Source: Panaeolus papilionaceus (Eukaryota; Basidiomycota; Agaricomycetes; Agaricales). Taken from it: a stretch of DNA of 64,000 bases. Position numbers and translations under genes: made by a program. The stretch covers positions 682,001 to 746,000 of the forward strand of contig JADNRZ010000024.1 of NCBI GenBank assembly GCA_015501605.1, written 5' to 3'. The notes below the pieces were generated by a model, which made no database searches, was not told the DNA's origin, and was given only the letters and a program-made list of their open reading frames with translations. Below are positions 23,243 to 36,661 of the stretch, piece by piece (within the stretch, counting starts at the first letter, position 1; the number at the start of each line of letters is the position of its first letter).

Positions 23243-26200
23243 ATGCCCCCCATTCGGACTCAACCTCTCCTCTGGGGCACAACTCCATCGCCACTCAGTC
23301 GTCCAGCAACACCCAGAGGTAAGGAAAGCAATAGTTGAATATAGACCAACTTAGATTTAATGTGATCGTTCTGCTTCAGACTCTCGTTTATCTGCCAGTG
23401 GACCTTACCTTCTGCCACCTAGAGTGGAAGCATCTCATGGTATGCTTTATCCAGGCTACTTGTACATGTACTCGACACTGACGGCCTCCTCTGAACCCGG
23501 TCACCCAGAGTCGGGCACAGCAGTCGCAAGCTCCTCGAATCTGATTTTTGGCGGCGGATCAGCATCTTTTCAACAAGTCAGCCACATTCAAGGATCTAAT
23601 TATGCATCGGGTGAGCTACCTTGTGTGGTGTACCGCGCTACTGTTTGTATGCTTACATGGAGGTTGTGATCTTGTAGCCGCCCCAGATTCGCATCAACCG
23701 ATCTTTGGACCCAACAGCAGGATCATTTTTAACGGAGGGAATCCCACAATTCAGCAACATACCCATGTTCACCAAGCGCAGCATATGAGGAGTGGTGAGA
23801 GGTTTTCCTATGAAATCTTAGTGAGCATAAGGTCGGACTCATGCGTCTGCAGTGATACAGATTCTGTACGAACACTCGTCACCAGGAGCAGCCTACAACT
23901 CCAAGGATCGATTCGATGCTCCCAAATGCCACCCAAACACCAGGACCAGACTTTTGAACACGACACGGAACTGGGCCAAGAATGGTCGTCCTCGAATGCT
24001 GTGGTTGTACGGCTCTGCAGGCGCAGGAAAGTCCGCTGTTGCACAGACCTTGGCCGTGGAGCTTCGAGCGGCGTCGAACCTTGCCGCCTCCTTTTTCTTC
24101 TCGAGGACAGCGCATGTGAATAGTCATCGCGGCCACGAGGGGCGTTTCGTCACTACCATCGCCTACCAGCTCGCCGAAGTTGTACCCAACTTACAGGGAT
24201 ACGTCGAGCATGTCATCGTCAGCAAACCATCTGTCTTCAACCTTGCCCTCACAGAACAAGTTATGGCGCTTATTATTGAGCCCTTGAAGGCGCTGCAGCT
24301 GGACATGGCCAGCCATGGGGGTACTTCCTGCGTGTTACCCAGAGTTGTGGTTATCGATGGCTTGGACGAGTGCAAGGAAGAAAGCGGGCAAATCCAAGTC
24401 CTCGACGCTCTAGCTACGCTTGTTAGTCACCAGGACGTCTTCCCGTGCTCAGTGTTTCTAGCCAGTCGACCGGAGGTGGCGATTCGAACATGGATGACCA
24501 ACAAGCAGTCGGAGGATCCGCAACTTCTATGGAGCATTTCGCTCCTGGATCACTGTGATAGCGACCACGACATCGAAGTTTTTGTGAACGACGAGACTGC
24601 CAAGATGAAGCAATCACATCCACTCAAGTACCGCATTCCAGCCGGTTGGCCATCACCTGAGCTTGTCAACGAGATCATTAAGCGCGCTTCTGGGCAGTTT
24701 GTCTTCGCCGCCACCATTATCAAATATATCAAGGACCTACGGGGTCATCCCTGCGAGCGACTGGAGGCGATTTTGAAGCACACCCTCCCCAGTGATGATC
24801 GACCGTATGCAGATCTGGATGCACTGTATCTCCACATTCTCCGGCAAACTAAGCACCCAAAGCTTGTCCATCAGATTTTAGCCTTCCGAATCACCACGAC
24901 CAAATTTTGGGGTTGTATGTATGGTGTCGATTCCAGAGACTACCTGCGGATCCTTCTCTCCTTACCCTATTCCGTCCACACACTTCTTGTTGATTTGCAG
25001 TCCGTAATGCGTGTTGACGAAGATTGGATGCAATTCATGGGTGAATACTCCAAAGTCGAGGCATATCCGGCTGTATTTCATCATGCGTCACTTCTCGAGT
25101 TTCTGTTGGACCCTCATCGATCGGAGGAATTCTATGTTGATATCCCGAGCATGGACAAGGAGCTTTGTGAAACCACATTGCGACAACTGGGTGGTGAGTG
25201 TCCTTTGTTTTTTCAGAAAGAGAGGTTTCTGAGCATACTGCATGCTGCGATAGCAGATCCTAATCTAGCTTCACCAGACAACCAATATATCATCTATTGT
25301 TTCTCGATCCTACTCCAAACCCAAACGTCTCGCCAACCTTCTTCCAGGGTCCAAGTGGTCACACAACTTACCCGGTGGGGCACCTCGCACAACCTGATGC
25401 TGTATATGACTCTTTGTCAACTACACTCGAACCAATCTTTGCATTCAGCTTTCTTGGTCAACATCATTGACCGGAATTTATGGTCCGTTTTTGCACCAGC
25501 AGTCGCAACAGTGCCAGTCCGAATCTGCCAGGAATTTGAAAGTGCACGGCTTCCGCTGGGACTACTTGTTATGTATCAGGCAGAATTATTCCCGTTCATG
25601 CGCACACCTGACTCTGACTTAAGTCCTACCAATCCCAGAAATTTGATCGATTGGCATCTTAAAGCGTGCATCCAGCGTGACACAGGAGTCAACATATGCG
25701 ACTTCTTTTCCTTGACGAAGCACCAGTTCTTGCTGAAGGATTATTCGAACTACAATTGGCACAAATTCTTGGAAGTCCTTGACGAATATCTGCCACCACC
25801 AGAGAAGGAAGCACTGGAAATCAAAAAATTGAGATGGAATGCAGAAACCAAATATCACCCTGTGCTGGCAACTGCTGCGGCAGTATTCAGTATCAGGCAT
25901 ATTAACTCAATGTTGGTATTTTAATCACATCTGGTATCATTCTATCACTGATGAAGCCGCCCAAATGGGCTGTCACCTGTGTAGGTTTGATGCATTGGAA
26001 GATTCGAGTTCTTCCCAATTCATCCTCGAAAATCAAGACCTTATTGACAACCTGAAGCAGACAGGAGGCGAGAATTGGCGTGCGCTCTTGACAGCTGACC
26101 TCTTAAGACAGATCAGTTCGTTTTTATGGTTTCACTGCCCCCTTTCAGCTGAGGTAGTCGCAGCTTTGGAAGAAACATCCCAAAAGATTTTTCCACCCCA

Positions 26201-26725
26201 TGTTGTTTCCACAATGGAGGACACAACCTTCCCCTTCAACTTTGCCTATCCCGAATTCAATTCTCACAATGAATTGTGGCACTCGCTTTTGAGTGAATTC
26301 AGTCCCTGTACACTGCCCCGCTGGTTTTCCGTTCCACCCTGCTTCAACGGCCACTGGGCCGAAACTCTTAGATTCAATCTTTGTTTCCTCCACGACTATA
26401 TACGTGTATGTATTCTGCTACTGCTGAAGCTGGTTTCATTATTGAGATGCTGACTGTATGTAAACAGTTGTACCTCATACGCAACGGGTCTCAACTACAC
26501 CAGGTTGATGCATCTGGAAGCAGTTGGATTTACAACGCTGACATAGAGCACAACAGAGATTGGGACGGCTGGCGTGACGTTTGCGCATGTGAGGTAGCAA
26601 AGCGAACAATAGACCCCAATACGGGCCTTCTTATCGACTGGAAGAGCTGGTCAATGTGGTGTAGGTGGGACGATTTCGAACGGCGTTATAACAAGGCGGA
26701 AGAAGCACGCACTTGGCAAAGATGA
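23243..26725 (+). CDS. NACHT-domain NTPase (fungal NLR-like), copy 2
   Basis: Start ATG 23243 (MPPIRTQPLLWG) with the same eight-exon plan as copy 1. The large exon encodes P-loop GSAGAGKSAVAQTLAVEL, VVVIDGLDECKEES and ASRPEVAIRTW. The intron that is 53 nt in copy 1 is 60 nt here (25188-25247 approximately) and free of stops, so both spliced and retained forms stay in frame. The next intron has a weaker GTTGGT donor (about 25913). The N-terminal region reads HTHVHQAQHM. The central part (about 24126-25040) is almost identical to copy 1, while both flanks differ. Stop at 26723-26725. No damage seen. Presumed cytosolic signalling ATPase; ligand and effector unknown. Confidence 0.85.
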
Positions 26726-27229
26726 AAATGCGGGGACTCCAATCTAGTTCTTACATGGCAGGCAGTCTTGTGGCAATGATATACATATGTATTACACACA
26801 GAACAAATTGTATGAATACAATTCGAGCTTTCCCTTTTCTAATCCCAACATGCGTCTTCTCTCCAGGAACGCCACCAGCAAGGGTATTCCTGCGCAGCGT
26901 ATAAGAGCATGTGCATCGCCTTGACGATGCAGGCGTCAGAGTGGTATTGTATCCCATCGATGAGCACAGACCAGGGTTTATAGTCACCGTCATCCGTTGG
27001 GTCTGAGGTGTCCAATCGCCGTGTTCCCAGCCCTCGCATTTGACTCAACAGTGGGGCGGTCCCGGTCCCTGTGCATTGCACTGCATTAATTCGCGCGTAG
27101 TTGGCTGGTGCATTGCGCTTTGTATCATCCCCGGGTTGGATTGGATTGAAAAATTAGACGATGCTGGGATTTCGTTGAGTGCTGGGATAGACTTCGTGGT
27201 CTGACTATGGGAGCCCCAACAAACTCCCC
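26726..27229. repeat. Duplicated non-coding block downstream of NACHT2 (partner at 53258-53785)
   Basis: Both blocks share, on -, the peptide LDTSDPTDDGDY followed by PW..LID.IQY and MHMLL.AA..YPC (26990-26860 here; 53590-53470 in the partner). Neither copy has a start or intron structure I can complete, and the partner has stops. It looks like the 3' end of an unrecognised gene carried along in the duplication. The left part holds the NACHT2 3' flank. Confidence 0.45.
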
Positions 27230-30015
27230 TGGTCAGCTTTCTTCTTCGCATCCAACATGGACTCAAATCACATCTTTGTAGGTCCTGTAGGGGCTCCCTT
27301 CGGCGCTTGGGGTGCTGTGTTGCACACTCCCACTCGCATTCGCATTGGCATTCCTCCTACTCCCAAACCAAACCTCCTCATCCCTCTCCTCTCGTTTCTG
27401 CAGCGCCAGCCTCGCCTTCACCCCGGCCTTCTTCCCCACCTCATCCAACACATCACCCTGCCACTGTTCATCCACATCCTCGACTTCGTCGCTGACTTCA
27501 TCTTGCTATTTTGTTTCTCGATTGTTGGATTTCAGAACAGGCATTTCATCACATTGTAAGCGCTAAACACAGAGTGATCATTTGGTGGGACACGGGCGTC
27601 GTCGCAATCCTAGTTCACAACAACCCGTATTAACATCAAGACCATCAAGAAAATGGAGAGACCAAAAAAAAAACACTAACATCTCTCCAACGTCCCACCC
27701 CACCACAATTATAACGCCACTCATCATCCGCATATACGCCTCGCCGCCCTTGCCCGACAACAACCCCTTCTTCTCCAGGCGTCGCGCGAGAGTGAAGTGT
27801 TGCTGAGCCTCGGAGAAGTATTCGTAGATCCGCCACCATGTTGTGGACATTCCTGGGCGAGCGAAGTGTAGGGGAGGTTGTAAGGAGAGAGAAGGGGGTG
27901 AGAGGAGGGGGTGCTTTGAGAAGAAGGAAGATTTTTGGGAGAGTAAGGGGAGTTGGTCGAGAGTACGATGAAATATGCAAAAAAAATAAAATTAGACTAA
28001 TAGGAATCGGGAGATATATATGATAACCACTGACCTTAGTCTTGGGAAAAGACGAAAAACGAAAAATGACAATCGCACTCCTGGTCCCGTAGAACGTCCC
28101 GAGCGTCAATTGAAGCAGTTCTGTAGCGATTATATTCAAGGTCAATAAATAAAAGGTAAATTATGATACAAAGGAAAGGATGCACGTACAACGTTCATAT
28201 GCCCCTTCATACGACATGTAAAATAGACTTTGATGATTGGACATGAGCGTGTAGAGTGTTCGTTGCATGCACCATATATTGGGCACTAGAGGTAGATTCG
28301 CGTCAGTGTTGTTGGCAAATGAATAAACGACGTCAATGAAAGAATTGTCAGGACAAAAGCCAAACAGATGGCGTTGAGTAAAACGTCGTCGGTAGATGGA
28401 AAAAGGAAAAGAAAAAAAGAAGGGAGAAAGAGGGAAAGAGGGAAAGAGGGAAAAACCATTCACTCACACCACCGTCTTATGCTCATCCTCCGCGCCGAAT
28501 TCTTACACGCTGTCCTCAACGGGGCATTTGGATTGGGCGTTACATCGAAATAGCAAGTGATACACTATATAAGTATTATCAGTGTTTAATTCAACCAATT
28601 TGAAGAGCAGATTGAAAAAGAAAGAGAAAACAACGCACCCTAACATCGTCATAATCCAAATACTCAATACCCTCTCTTCCTGCTCCTCCTCACCTTCCTT
28701 TCCTGCTTCCCCATCCTCCCCTTCGTCTCCCTGTCCCTTTCCTCCAACCCTCCGCTTGTCAATAATCTGCACAGGCGTGCTCCTGAGCACCGTAACATGT
28801 GCAGGAACAAGCAATTTCGCATCCTACACCGCGTCAGGGGCAATCGACGAGTCAAGAGCGACGGCGAGCGTGGTGTCGATGAGAACGGTGGGGATGGCGG
28901 CGGGCGTTAGGGCAATGAAGAAAAAGCTGGAGGTATCCGCTTTGGGTAGCGGTTTGGGTGGGGGTTCTGATGCTGGTGCTGGTGCTGGTTTGGAGAGCTG
29001 TGAGGGTGATTGAGTTTGGGAGTGCGACTGAGATAGAGATCATCGCTTCCCCCTCATCTCTTTCGTCGTCTCCTCTCCCCAGATTCGTCTTGCCTTGAGA
29101 CCTTGGCTTCACGCTCGTCGAGGAATCTGACCTGCTGTTCTGGTCTTGCTTCTGATTTTGGTTATGGCTTTTAGATGGCGACGCGGGTGCGGGTGGAGGT
29201 GGATGTTTTGATTTTTCCCTTTCTCGTTCTCGCTCCCTTTCCCGCTCTGACTGTGCATCTTGAGAGTTATGTTGCACTTGCCCCTACGCCTCAACACCCT
29301 CCATCTTATCATCACTCCGACCCTCATTCTTGAGCGCTTGAGCCTTCACCTCCTTCCAATCCCACCTCTCCCACCTCTCCCTCGTCGCGTTTTCCCTTCT
29401 CTCCGGTCCTCTCGTGCTCGTCCCTCTCTTTCTTCTTGCCCTTCTCCTCTCTTTCTCCTTCTCCCTATCGTTTTCCTCTCCCTCCCCACCTACACTCTTC
29501 TCCCTACCGCTCATCTCCGTCACTTTTCCCCCCCTTACCGCAGGCGACTTTCTCGCCCACGGTCCTTTTCGGCGCCGCTGTATTCACAACCTCCACCACA
29601 CAGCTACTTTCATTCCGATTCCGCTGTCTCCATTTTGCACCTGTGACTCGGAAGCTTCGGTCTGGGTTGTGGTTTGTGCGCCTGTTGTCGTTGGTGGTGG
29701 TGATGTAGGATTGGCATTAGGATAGGGCTTGTCTGAGGAGATTCTGGGTTCGGAATTGGAGTTGGAGTTTAACGTCGAGTTGGTAACAGAGTTGAGGTTG
29801 ATTGAGTGCAATTATTATCGTTGGGGTTGGAATCAACTCCTGCATTCGCGTATTTGATTCTACACCATCTGCACGCGAGCCTTCCGCATGTCGTGCCGCA
29901 TGCGTAGAGTTTGCAGTAGCCTCCGGCTGCACATCAGCAGCAATGGTTAAGTCGATGATTTCATATGTCGTATTCGTATTCGTAGTAGCCTCGGTTTTGA
30001 TCCAGCTGGCTTGAA
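27230..30015 (-). pseudogene. Air1/2-like zinc-knuckle gene, copy D (damaged)
   Basis: Closest to copy A: both carry the same 1-bp loss in knuckle 1 (GCCGAATTCTTACAC on +, about 28493) and similar N-terminal wording (EATANSTHAARHAEGSRADG). Here knuckle 4 no longer keeps CxxC...H, a 2-bp gain (CA, near 27845) shifts the CPTWWRIYEYF exon, and knuckle 5 has Cys and His replaced (WRYNCGGVGRWRD against WCYNCGGVGHWGD). Unlike A it still has the knuckle 5 and tail exons (to about 27230), so A lost them after the two copies separated. Confidence 0.75.
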
Positions 30016-30059
30016 GTCTGTCATCCAGGCTACGTGTATCACCGATCTTCCAAGATCGT

Positions 30060-30325
30060 TCAGTTAAGCAGTCAAAGCACTCGCCTAAGCGTAGAAAGCA
30101 TGAGATAAATGCGAACTAAAGAATGTGAAGGTAGAAGCAAGGAAACAAGGAAGCAAGTTTTGTGCAAAGATTGAGAATGACATGGAGGCGGATTTGCTGT
30201 GGAATGAGTATTTTGGGTGGTTTGGTCCGCGGCATGGGTTGGAGGTTGCGGAAAATACCTGTGGTACTAGTGCAGATGAGGGTCGTCTAGATGGTGGTTG
30301 AAGCATTGTGTCATTGTGTAGTGTT
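30060..30325. pseudogene. Chimeric HDAC 3' / UEV 5' remnant, module 3
   Basis: Same fusion as at 2330-2582. On + it keeps the WNEYFGWFGPRHGLEVAEN segment; on - from about 30306 it reads MLQPPSRRPSSALVPQV, the start of the UEV protein. Confidence 0.7.
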
Positions 30326-31196
30326 GTAGACTGATTCGGACATGTTCAAATAGCAGTTAAGTTGTAGCTGTCTCCGAGATTCCGATCCAAGTGTAGAGAA
30401 AACAATCAAGTTGAGGTAGGGCGTGAAAAACTGATACTAGGCTCTAGTGATAGTATGTTGTGGCATACGTAGATGTTTTGTGGTCGTCGATAATGTTCAA
30501 CAGAGACGATGGTGGTGGTTCATGACAAGTGCCAAACTCAAACTAACAGGGTCTGAATCTGATTCTCATGACATCATCATAATCATCAGATCAATTGCGT
30601 CCGTGCCTACCCCCTGAGTGGAAGACCTATTCTTGATGGTCCCGTTTTAGGCGGTAGAGCCACATGGGGTCATGTTGGAGAGCGTTGGAGGACCATTCGT
30701 CGAGCATCGAATGTGGGGAAGGTTAGTACATTAACGATGGGGGGTTTGAATGCGTTGTGTGGTAAACCTGGGGTGGAGGTTGTGGTGAAAGAGAGGGGTA
30801 GCCTGCTTGTTGTGAGAATCTGAGCTTATGCTGTTTTGGAGCAGGAATTAAAGATAACAAAAGCGTGATGAAGCTTTGGCTATTTCGTCATATTAATGGC
30901 AATATGAGTACAACGCATACCTGTTACTGCTCTTGAGGAGAAAGAAGAAGCACTCACAAGAACAGACATGTAGTTGCACTCCCAACTAAAAACGAAAATT
31001 AAGCCCCTATTCCAAATTAGCATCCATTTGATCGAACGACACGTGACTGACCTTTCCACCGCCGTCAGGGTCAACCTTACAGACATACAAAGACCACAGT
31101 CCTCTTCTCCAGTGTCCACTCCCTCCATCTTCATAGACAACGACGAGAAATCTTATCATACCACAGCGCAGGGGAACGTTTTATCCCTTAACGAGA
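30326..31196. other. Intergenic upstream of HDAC copy B
   Basis: Aligns with 2583-3463 apart from small indels. No gene seen. The 200 bases before 31197 are the presumed HDAC promoter. Confidence 0.45.
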
Positions 31197-33647
31197 TGTC
31201 GAAACGGAAAGTGGCTTATTACTACGATAGTGAGTAGACCCATTATTTTTACTCGGTTCAATAAAGATACGACTCTGACGGGATGCATTGATTCTGGTTT
31301 ATAGCTGAAGTGGGAGCCTATACATTCGGTCTAGGACACCCTATGAAACCACACCGTATACGTGTTACGCATGATTTGGTTTCTGCGTATGGGATGTTGG
31401 ATAAGATGCACGTTTTGATGAGTTGTGTCTTGGGCTCTGTTTTGTAGGCCTCTGCTCATTGTATCACAACTTTATGGAATCCTTGACAAATCACTTGTAA
31501 CCTGACGATATACAAAATTTTCACCGATATGTATAGTGACCAAGACGAGCTACACCTGAGAAAATGAGCGCGTTTCATACGGATGAATACATTCATTTTT
31601 TGACGCAAGTTACACCAGAGAAGATGACTTATCAAGGGACGAGATGTGAGTTACCACTGTATTTCCTTTATTTCATCTACTAGGTATTATGGAACGAAGA
31701 TATCGTTAGTACTCTCCTCTTTCCATTCCAAATCCCTTTCCGATGTCGCATCATACTTCACATTTTTCATCTTAATCACACATGCTAATACATCTCACAG
31801 TCCTCGTCGGAGAAGATAACCCCGCCTTCGAAGGCGTTTTCGAGTTTTGCTCAATATCAGCAGGAGGCTCACTAGGTTCGTTCCACCACCCCCCCCTCCC
31901 CCCCCCAACGCCCTATTAACCCATCCCGCAGGTGCAGCCCAACGTCTCGCATGCGGAGCCGCAGACATCGCTATAAACTGGGCGGGCGGGCTCCACCACG
32001 CCAAAAAGCACGAGGCCTCTGGGTTCTGCTACATTAACGACATCGTGCTCGGCATCCTCGAGCTTCTGCGCACCTACCCGCGCGTGCTGTACATCGATAT
32101 CGACTGCCACCACGGCGACGGTGTCGAAGAGGCGTTTTATACCACGGATAGGGTGATGACTTGTAGTTTCCATAAGTTTGGGGAGTATTTCCCTGGAACG
32201 GGGACGCAGGAGGATAGAGGGAGGGGGAAGGGGAAGGGGTACGCCGTTAATGTGCCTTTGAAGGATGGGATTACGGACGAGTCGTTTAAGAGTGTTTTTG
32301 AACCTGTGAGTTTCAAAGCCCTGTTTCCTATTTGTGAAGAATGCTGAAAGGGTAATTATTTTCGTAGATTATGGCTAAAATCATGGAACTCTTCCGTCCA
32401 TCCACCGTCGTCCTACAATGCGGAGCAGACTCACTCGCAGGCGACAAACTGGGGTGTTTCAACCTTACCATGCACGGGGCACGCCAGCTGTGTGCAGTTC
32501 CTCCGGAAATACAACGTTCCTCTCATTCTCCTCGGAGGTGGGGGGTACACGGTCAAAAATGTCGCGAGGACGTGGACATATGAGACTGCATGCGCTTTGG
32601 GGATTGAGAATGACATTGACCCGAATTTACCATGGAATGAGTATTTTGAGTGGTTTGGCCCGCGGTATAGGCTGGAGGTTGCGGAGAATAATATGGAGGA
32701 TTTGAATGTGAAGGAAGGGTCTTTGGGTGTTGTGAGGTGTGTACATTTGATCTCTGATTTGGTTTTTGGAGGTGTTGTTGACCCTTTCCTCCCGGAATTT
32801 TAGAACGACGGCATTGGAACATTTACAAGAATTGGCACATGCGCCTTCAGTGCAGATGATGGATGTGCCGAGGGAGAGTGTAGGAAAACATCTCGGGTTT
32901 GGACAGGATGATGGTCAGAGTAGAGACGAGTTGGATGAACAGCTAGCTCGTAAGTAACACGCTCATTCATCTCATGTTATTGCCATTTCTAACCCTGCTA
33001 TACCAGAACAGGCAAGATACCTATACAACCTCCAAGAAGCCGAAACATCCGACGACGACTCGGAAAACGAAAACCCCGACTCCTCAACCTCCGCAGACGA
33101 ATCCAGCTCATCCAACTGGCGCAACGCAGCCCCCAACTCGAAATTCAAACGCTCCAGCTCGGCGTCCAGGAGTAACAATGGCACGTTGAATAACAGGTAT
33201 CAGTACCCCGTCCTGCCAACCCTCAACTCGTCCTCTTCTGGCTTCGTCAACTCTTCATCTCAAGGGAGTCAGAATAAAAGACGCATGAGCCTTATCACGG
33301 GGAAATACTACGATATACCTGCGACAGAGCCCGGGTATGAGCATTTCGATTTGTGCGGTGGGGCACATGGTTCTACTTCTGGCGTGAATGGCAAGAGTGG
33401 TGCGAGGAGACGATTCTTTCAGAGCGCGTATGGGTATGGAGGGGACGATGATGCGAGTACGGTGGATGGCATTGTGGGGATGCGGATGCGGGGGTATAGG
33501 AGGGCGGGGGATGGGTTGGCGTATGTGAATGGCGTGGGTGGGCCTGGGGTGAATGGGAGTGTGGATGTTGAGGGAGATGGGGATGAGGAAGAAGAGGAAG
33601 AAGGGGAGGAGGGGGAGGAAGAGGAGGAGATGGTTGTAGATTCGTAG
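31197..33647 (+). pseudogene. Rpd3-type class I histone deacetylase, copy B (damaged differently from A)
   Basis: Same exon plan as copy A. It keeps reading frame where A is broken: [55 protein letters not shown], then [16 protein letters not shown] and [15 protein letters not shown]. Its own lesions are a donor change from GT to AT after KMHVL (about 31418), TGA instead of CGA at the first codon of the next exon (about 31549; copy A has R), and an extra G near 32477 that breaks the [10 protein letters not shown] segment. The C-terminal exon (about 33008-33647) is open and ends in a poly-Glu tail. Copies A and B have no lesion in common, so an intact HDAC was duplicated and each copy decayed alone. 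Confidence 0.85.
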
Positions 33648-34081
33648 GGCTGGGGAAAAGGCGTTGGCTGCTTTTCTTCCATGACTGAATTATCTCTCAT
33701 CCCTTTTGCTTTCTTTCTATATAATTACTCTTTCTTTTCTGTATTCCATTTTTCTGGTGCTATCTTGTTTGTCCGTATCCCTCTAACTGTAATACCTCCA
33801 TACGTGTTATTCAATTTGATTATTTACAACGCTACGGTTTCGCCGGCGTGCTGGGTTCACCCCTAGATGCGCTCACCAACTATACTTCTTACTTTTCCAC
33901 GATACCATAAAACGGAGCTGCAAGCATCCTCTTGGACTGCCATCATACTTGCACATACCTACTTAGACGTAGCCATTTGGATATCTGGACTTTTTATTGG
34001 AACCCAGCGCCTTGAAGGATTTCATCATGATGAAAATTACACAACCACGATTTGAATTATCAGACACAACTCTGAACTACA
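33648..34081. other. HDAC copy B 3' flank up to the transposon
   Basis: Matches the HDAC A 3' flank (5939-6257) and then, without the MITE-like insertion, the sequence at 7134-7221. It ends at the target site of the outer transposon. No gene. Confidence 0.6.
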
Positions 34082-34090
34082 GGAAAACTC

Positions 34091-34274
34091 CAGGCTCCAA
34101 GATGCAGCCGCTCGTTCGCGACATGAGCTTTCGATATCCGAGGAGGGGACAGGGAGGGAGGACAAATAACAACAAATTCGTATAACAGCTCGATGTCGCG
34201 ATAGAGCGGCTGCCATATTTGTTTATCTTATCAAACTTTGGACAGTGATTAAACCTATCGTAGGGTTACAGGGT
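34091..34274 (+). repeat. Left terminal inverted repeat of outer element
   Basis: Pairs with 49410-49610. The first 50 or so bases are identical in inverted orientation (through CGATATCCGAGG). A variable purine-rich stretch follows, then a second conserved block from ATAACAGCTCGATGTCGCG to GTAGGGTTACAGGGT. Confidence 0.9.
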
Positions 34275-34413
34275 AAAAGCGTATAAGGGTCCAGGTCACA
34301 TACAGTCACAAAAACTGTCATAAGCGGACAGGGGATCTTAATAAAAGTCTATTTGCAAAAGTATGGACAAAATTGCGACCGTTGAGGAAAGCCCCTCTAA
34401 TCTAGAAACAACA

Positions 34414-34429
34414 GAAAGACATACATCCA
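34414..34429 (+). repeat. LINE target-site duplication, left copy
   Basis: GAAAGACATACATCCA, identical to 48788-48803. A preceding A may extend it to 17 bp, but that base merges with the poly-A tail on the right. Confidence 0.9.
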
Positions 34430-34935
34430 GGGGGGCACCTTGGACTTGAACCACCACCATCCCGGATTACTCCCACGGTGTGGAAGCCAGGACGACAGCA
34501 AAAAAAACCTCATCCGTGAAAACCCTTTCACTACAGAGCATGATGAGTGCTGTGGATTGCAAAATCGCCCCCCAGATGACACCCGAACACCCCCAAACCC
34601 CAAAAAACACCTCGGACTCACCGAAAAACACCGCAAACCCGCCTCTTACCCAACCACAGAGCAACACCCCTTCCTCAAATTACCGCCATGTATGCGCTGG
34701 CACTCAGGACCGCACACCATGACACTCCCGAGTACGCCCTACAACCCCCGAACCAATATCGCCCAAAAACCCCAAGGCGCGCCCAATATTCGCTAAACGC
34801 GGGAGGGTAAACTCAAAGAACAGGAACGAGATGATGGACATCTGACCCTTCCTTGGGACCTGCGAGAGTAACGTTGAATCCCCAAAATAAAAAACGACAG
34901 CATGCTCATAAAAATTATAAATAGGCACCCAAAGA

Positions 34936-36661
34936 ATGGATAACGATCCACTCAAACACGCACCCAACCACCAGAACCTACCTCAGAACCTCATGTCCCT
35001 ACCACAAGAACCCGCTACAACCCAACCCCTTCTGGGGACATCTCCCTCAAACCCTACTACGCCTGCGAGAGGAGACAAACACAAGAAAACGGAAGCCACA
35101 ACTTCCCTCTCCGAAAAGAAAAACGCTGCCTCCACCGCTTTCCGTAAAAAGATGACGCTGACAGGAGCCGAAACTCGACGAACAAACAGGGAAGCTGCAA
35201 TGAATGTAGATGGATCCATAGGTAAGCCCGGTCCAAAATACCCCAAACCAGTATACTCACCTCTCCTGAACCGGAAACAGAGCTCCCGCCGACCCAACCC
35301 AACGAGAGCCTAGCCGAAGACCAGGATCAAACCCCTGAACCAGAGACAACTGGCGAAGGCGGGGAAAACGATCAACAAACACTAGCAGAAGCCGCCAAGG
35401 ATGGTGAGGAGAACTACGAAGTAGATGACAAAATCATCGAGGACTACATCTCAAACCGAGAAGCTCACTCAGTAAGCAACCCACCCCACCGAGAATATGA
35501 AAAAACTCTAACCCACACTCAGACCCCTGCCCCTCCCGACAACATCAATCCACGCATGTCTCCTTCTCCCCCCCCACTATCACAAACCACCACCTCTTCC
35601 ACCCCGCACCCAAAGGAGGATGGCCAGATGCACCCATCACGTGACACTTCCTATATCGCGGTACCAACAGGGTAATGTTCGCTCTCTGGGGTGAAGAACC
35701 CAACCCAAAGATTGTCGCATACATCTATGGAGACGGCCCACAACGAGACAGATTCCGACAGAGAACCCTCATTAGAACAGCCGTCCAAAAGTTCATCCCC
35801 GACTCCAACCCGAATGTCCAACACGCAGTCCCCTTCTATCAACGAGACATCCCCTACACTCCAGCCTCCCCTCACCTAATCAACAACATCACCACCTCAC
35901 AAGCCGCCATACTCCTCGAAACGAAGATGCTCGTCACAGACGAAGCCGCTATCTTCTTCAAGGAGTTCCTCCCCACCCCAACCAGCGACGCTTTCATCAT
36001 TGAAAACTACGCATCGGATGTAGACAAAGAAGGCGAAGACGATGTCAAGGAGATGATCCAAGCATGCTTCAAGGGTCAAATGGCGAGGTACTTCCCCAAG
36101 CTCCTTATCAAAGACCAAGTCAATGACAACCTCGAGGGCTTTCGCGCCGCGGCTGAAGAAGACACCCCCGCTGCCCTAGAAAGGGCCTTCTACAGCATTA
36201 TGGACTCTGTCGAAGTCTCAGGCGCCATGATCCCACACCACTCTGGCTATGACTGACCCATCTTTGCTATAAAGATGAAAACCCCCACCCTTAAGCATGA
36301 CGCCCACGAAGCATGGATCCAAGCCCTGTGCAGCCTCCAGTACTATGGACAAGCAGGCATGGGAGACGCCAAACCCTCATACAACTGCAACCTATGCAAG
36401 AGCATCAACCACCTTGAAATGGGCTGCCCATTCCCCTCTATCCCTAACTTTCCCGCCCCCTTCTACAAAAAAGGAAACCAAAAGGCGCCAAAAACAGACA
36501 CACCCCCACCCAACACCAAGCCGGAGACACCTATGACATTCTCCGCCCTGTTCCCCGACCTTGCCAAAAACAAAAAAGACTCCGGGAGTGGGAAGGACAA
36601 GGGAAGAAAGCCGAAAGGCCGTGATGGAAAGGGTGAGCGTGCATTGAAGCGCAAGCCCTAG
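34936..36661 (+). pseudogene. LINE ORF1 (gag-like RNA-binding protein), broken
   Basis: Begins MDNDPLKHAPNHQNLPQNLM. To read it to the end one must change frame near 35270-35310 and again near 35672, and pass a TGA at 36254-36256. The central part (from 35675) reads MFALWGEEPNPKIVAYIYGD, and the C-terminal part has a perfect CCHC knuckle, CNLCKSINHLEMGC (about 36388-36429), followed by a K/G-rich basic tail. Such ORF1 proteins bind LINE RNA in the ribonucleoprotein particle (family knowledge). Confidence 0.75.
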
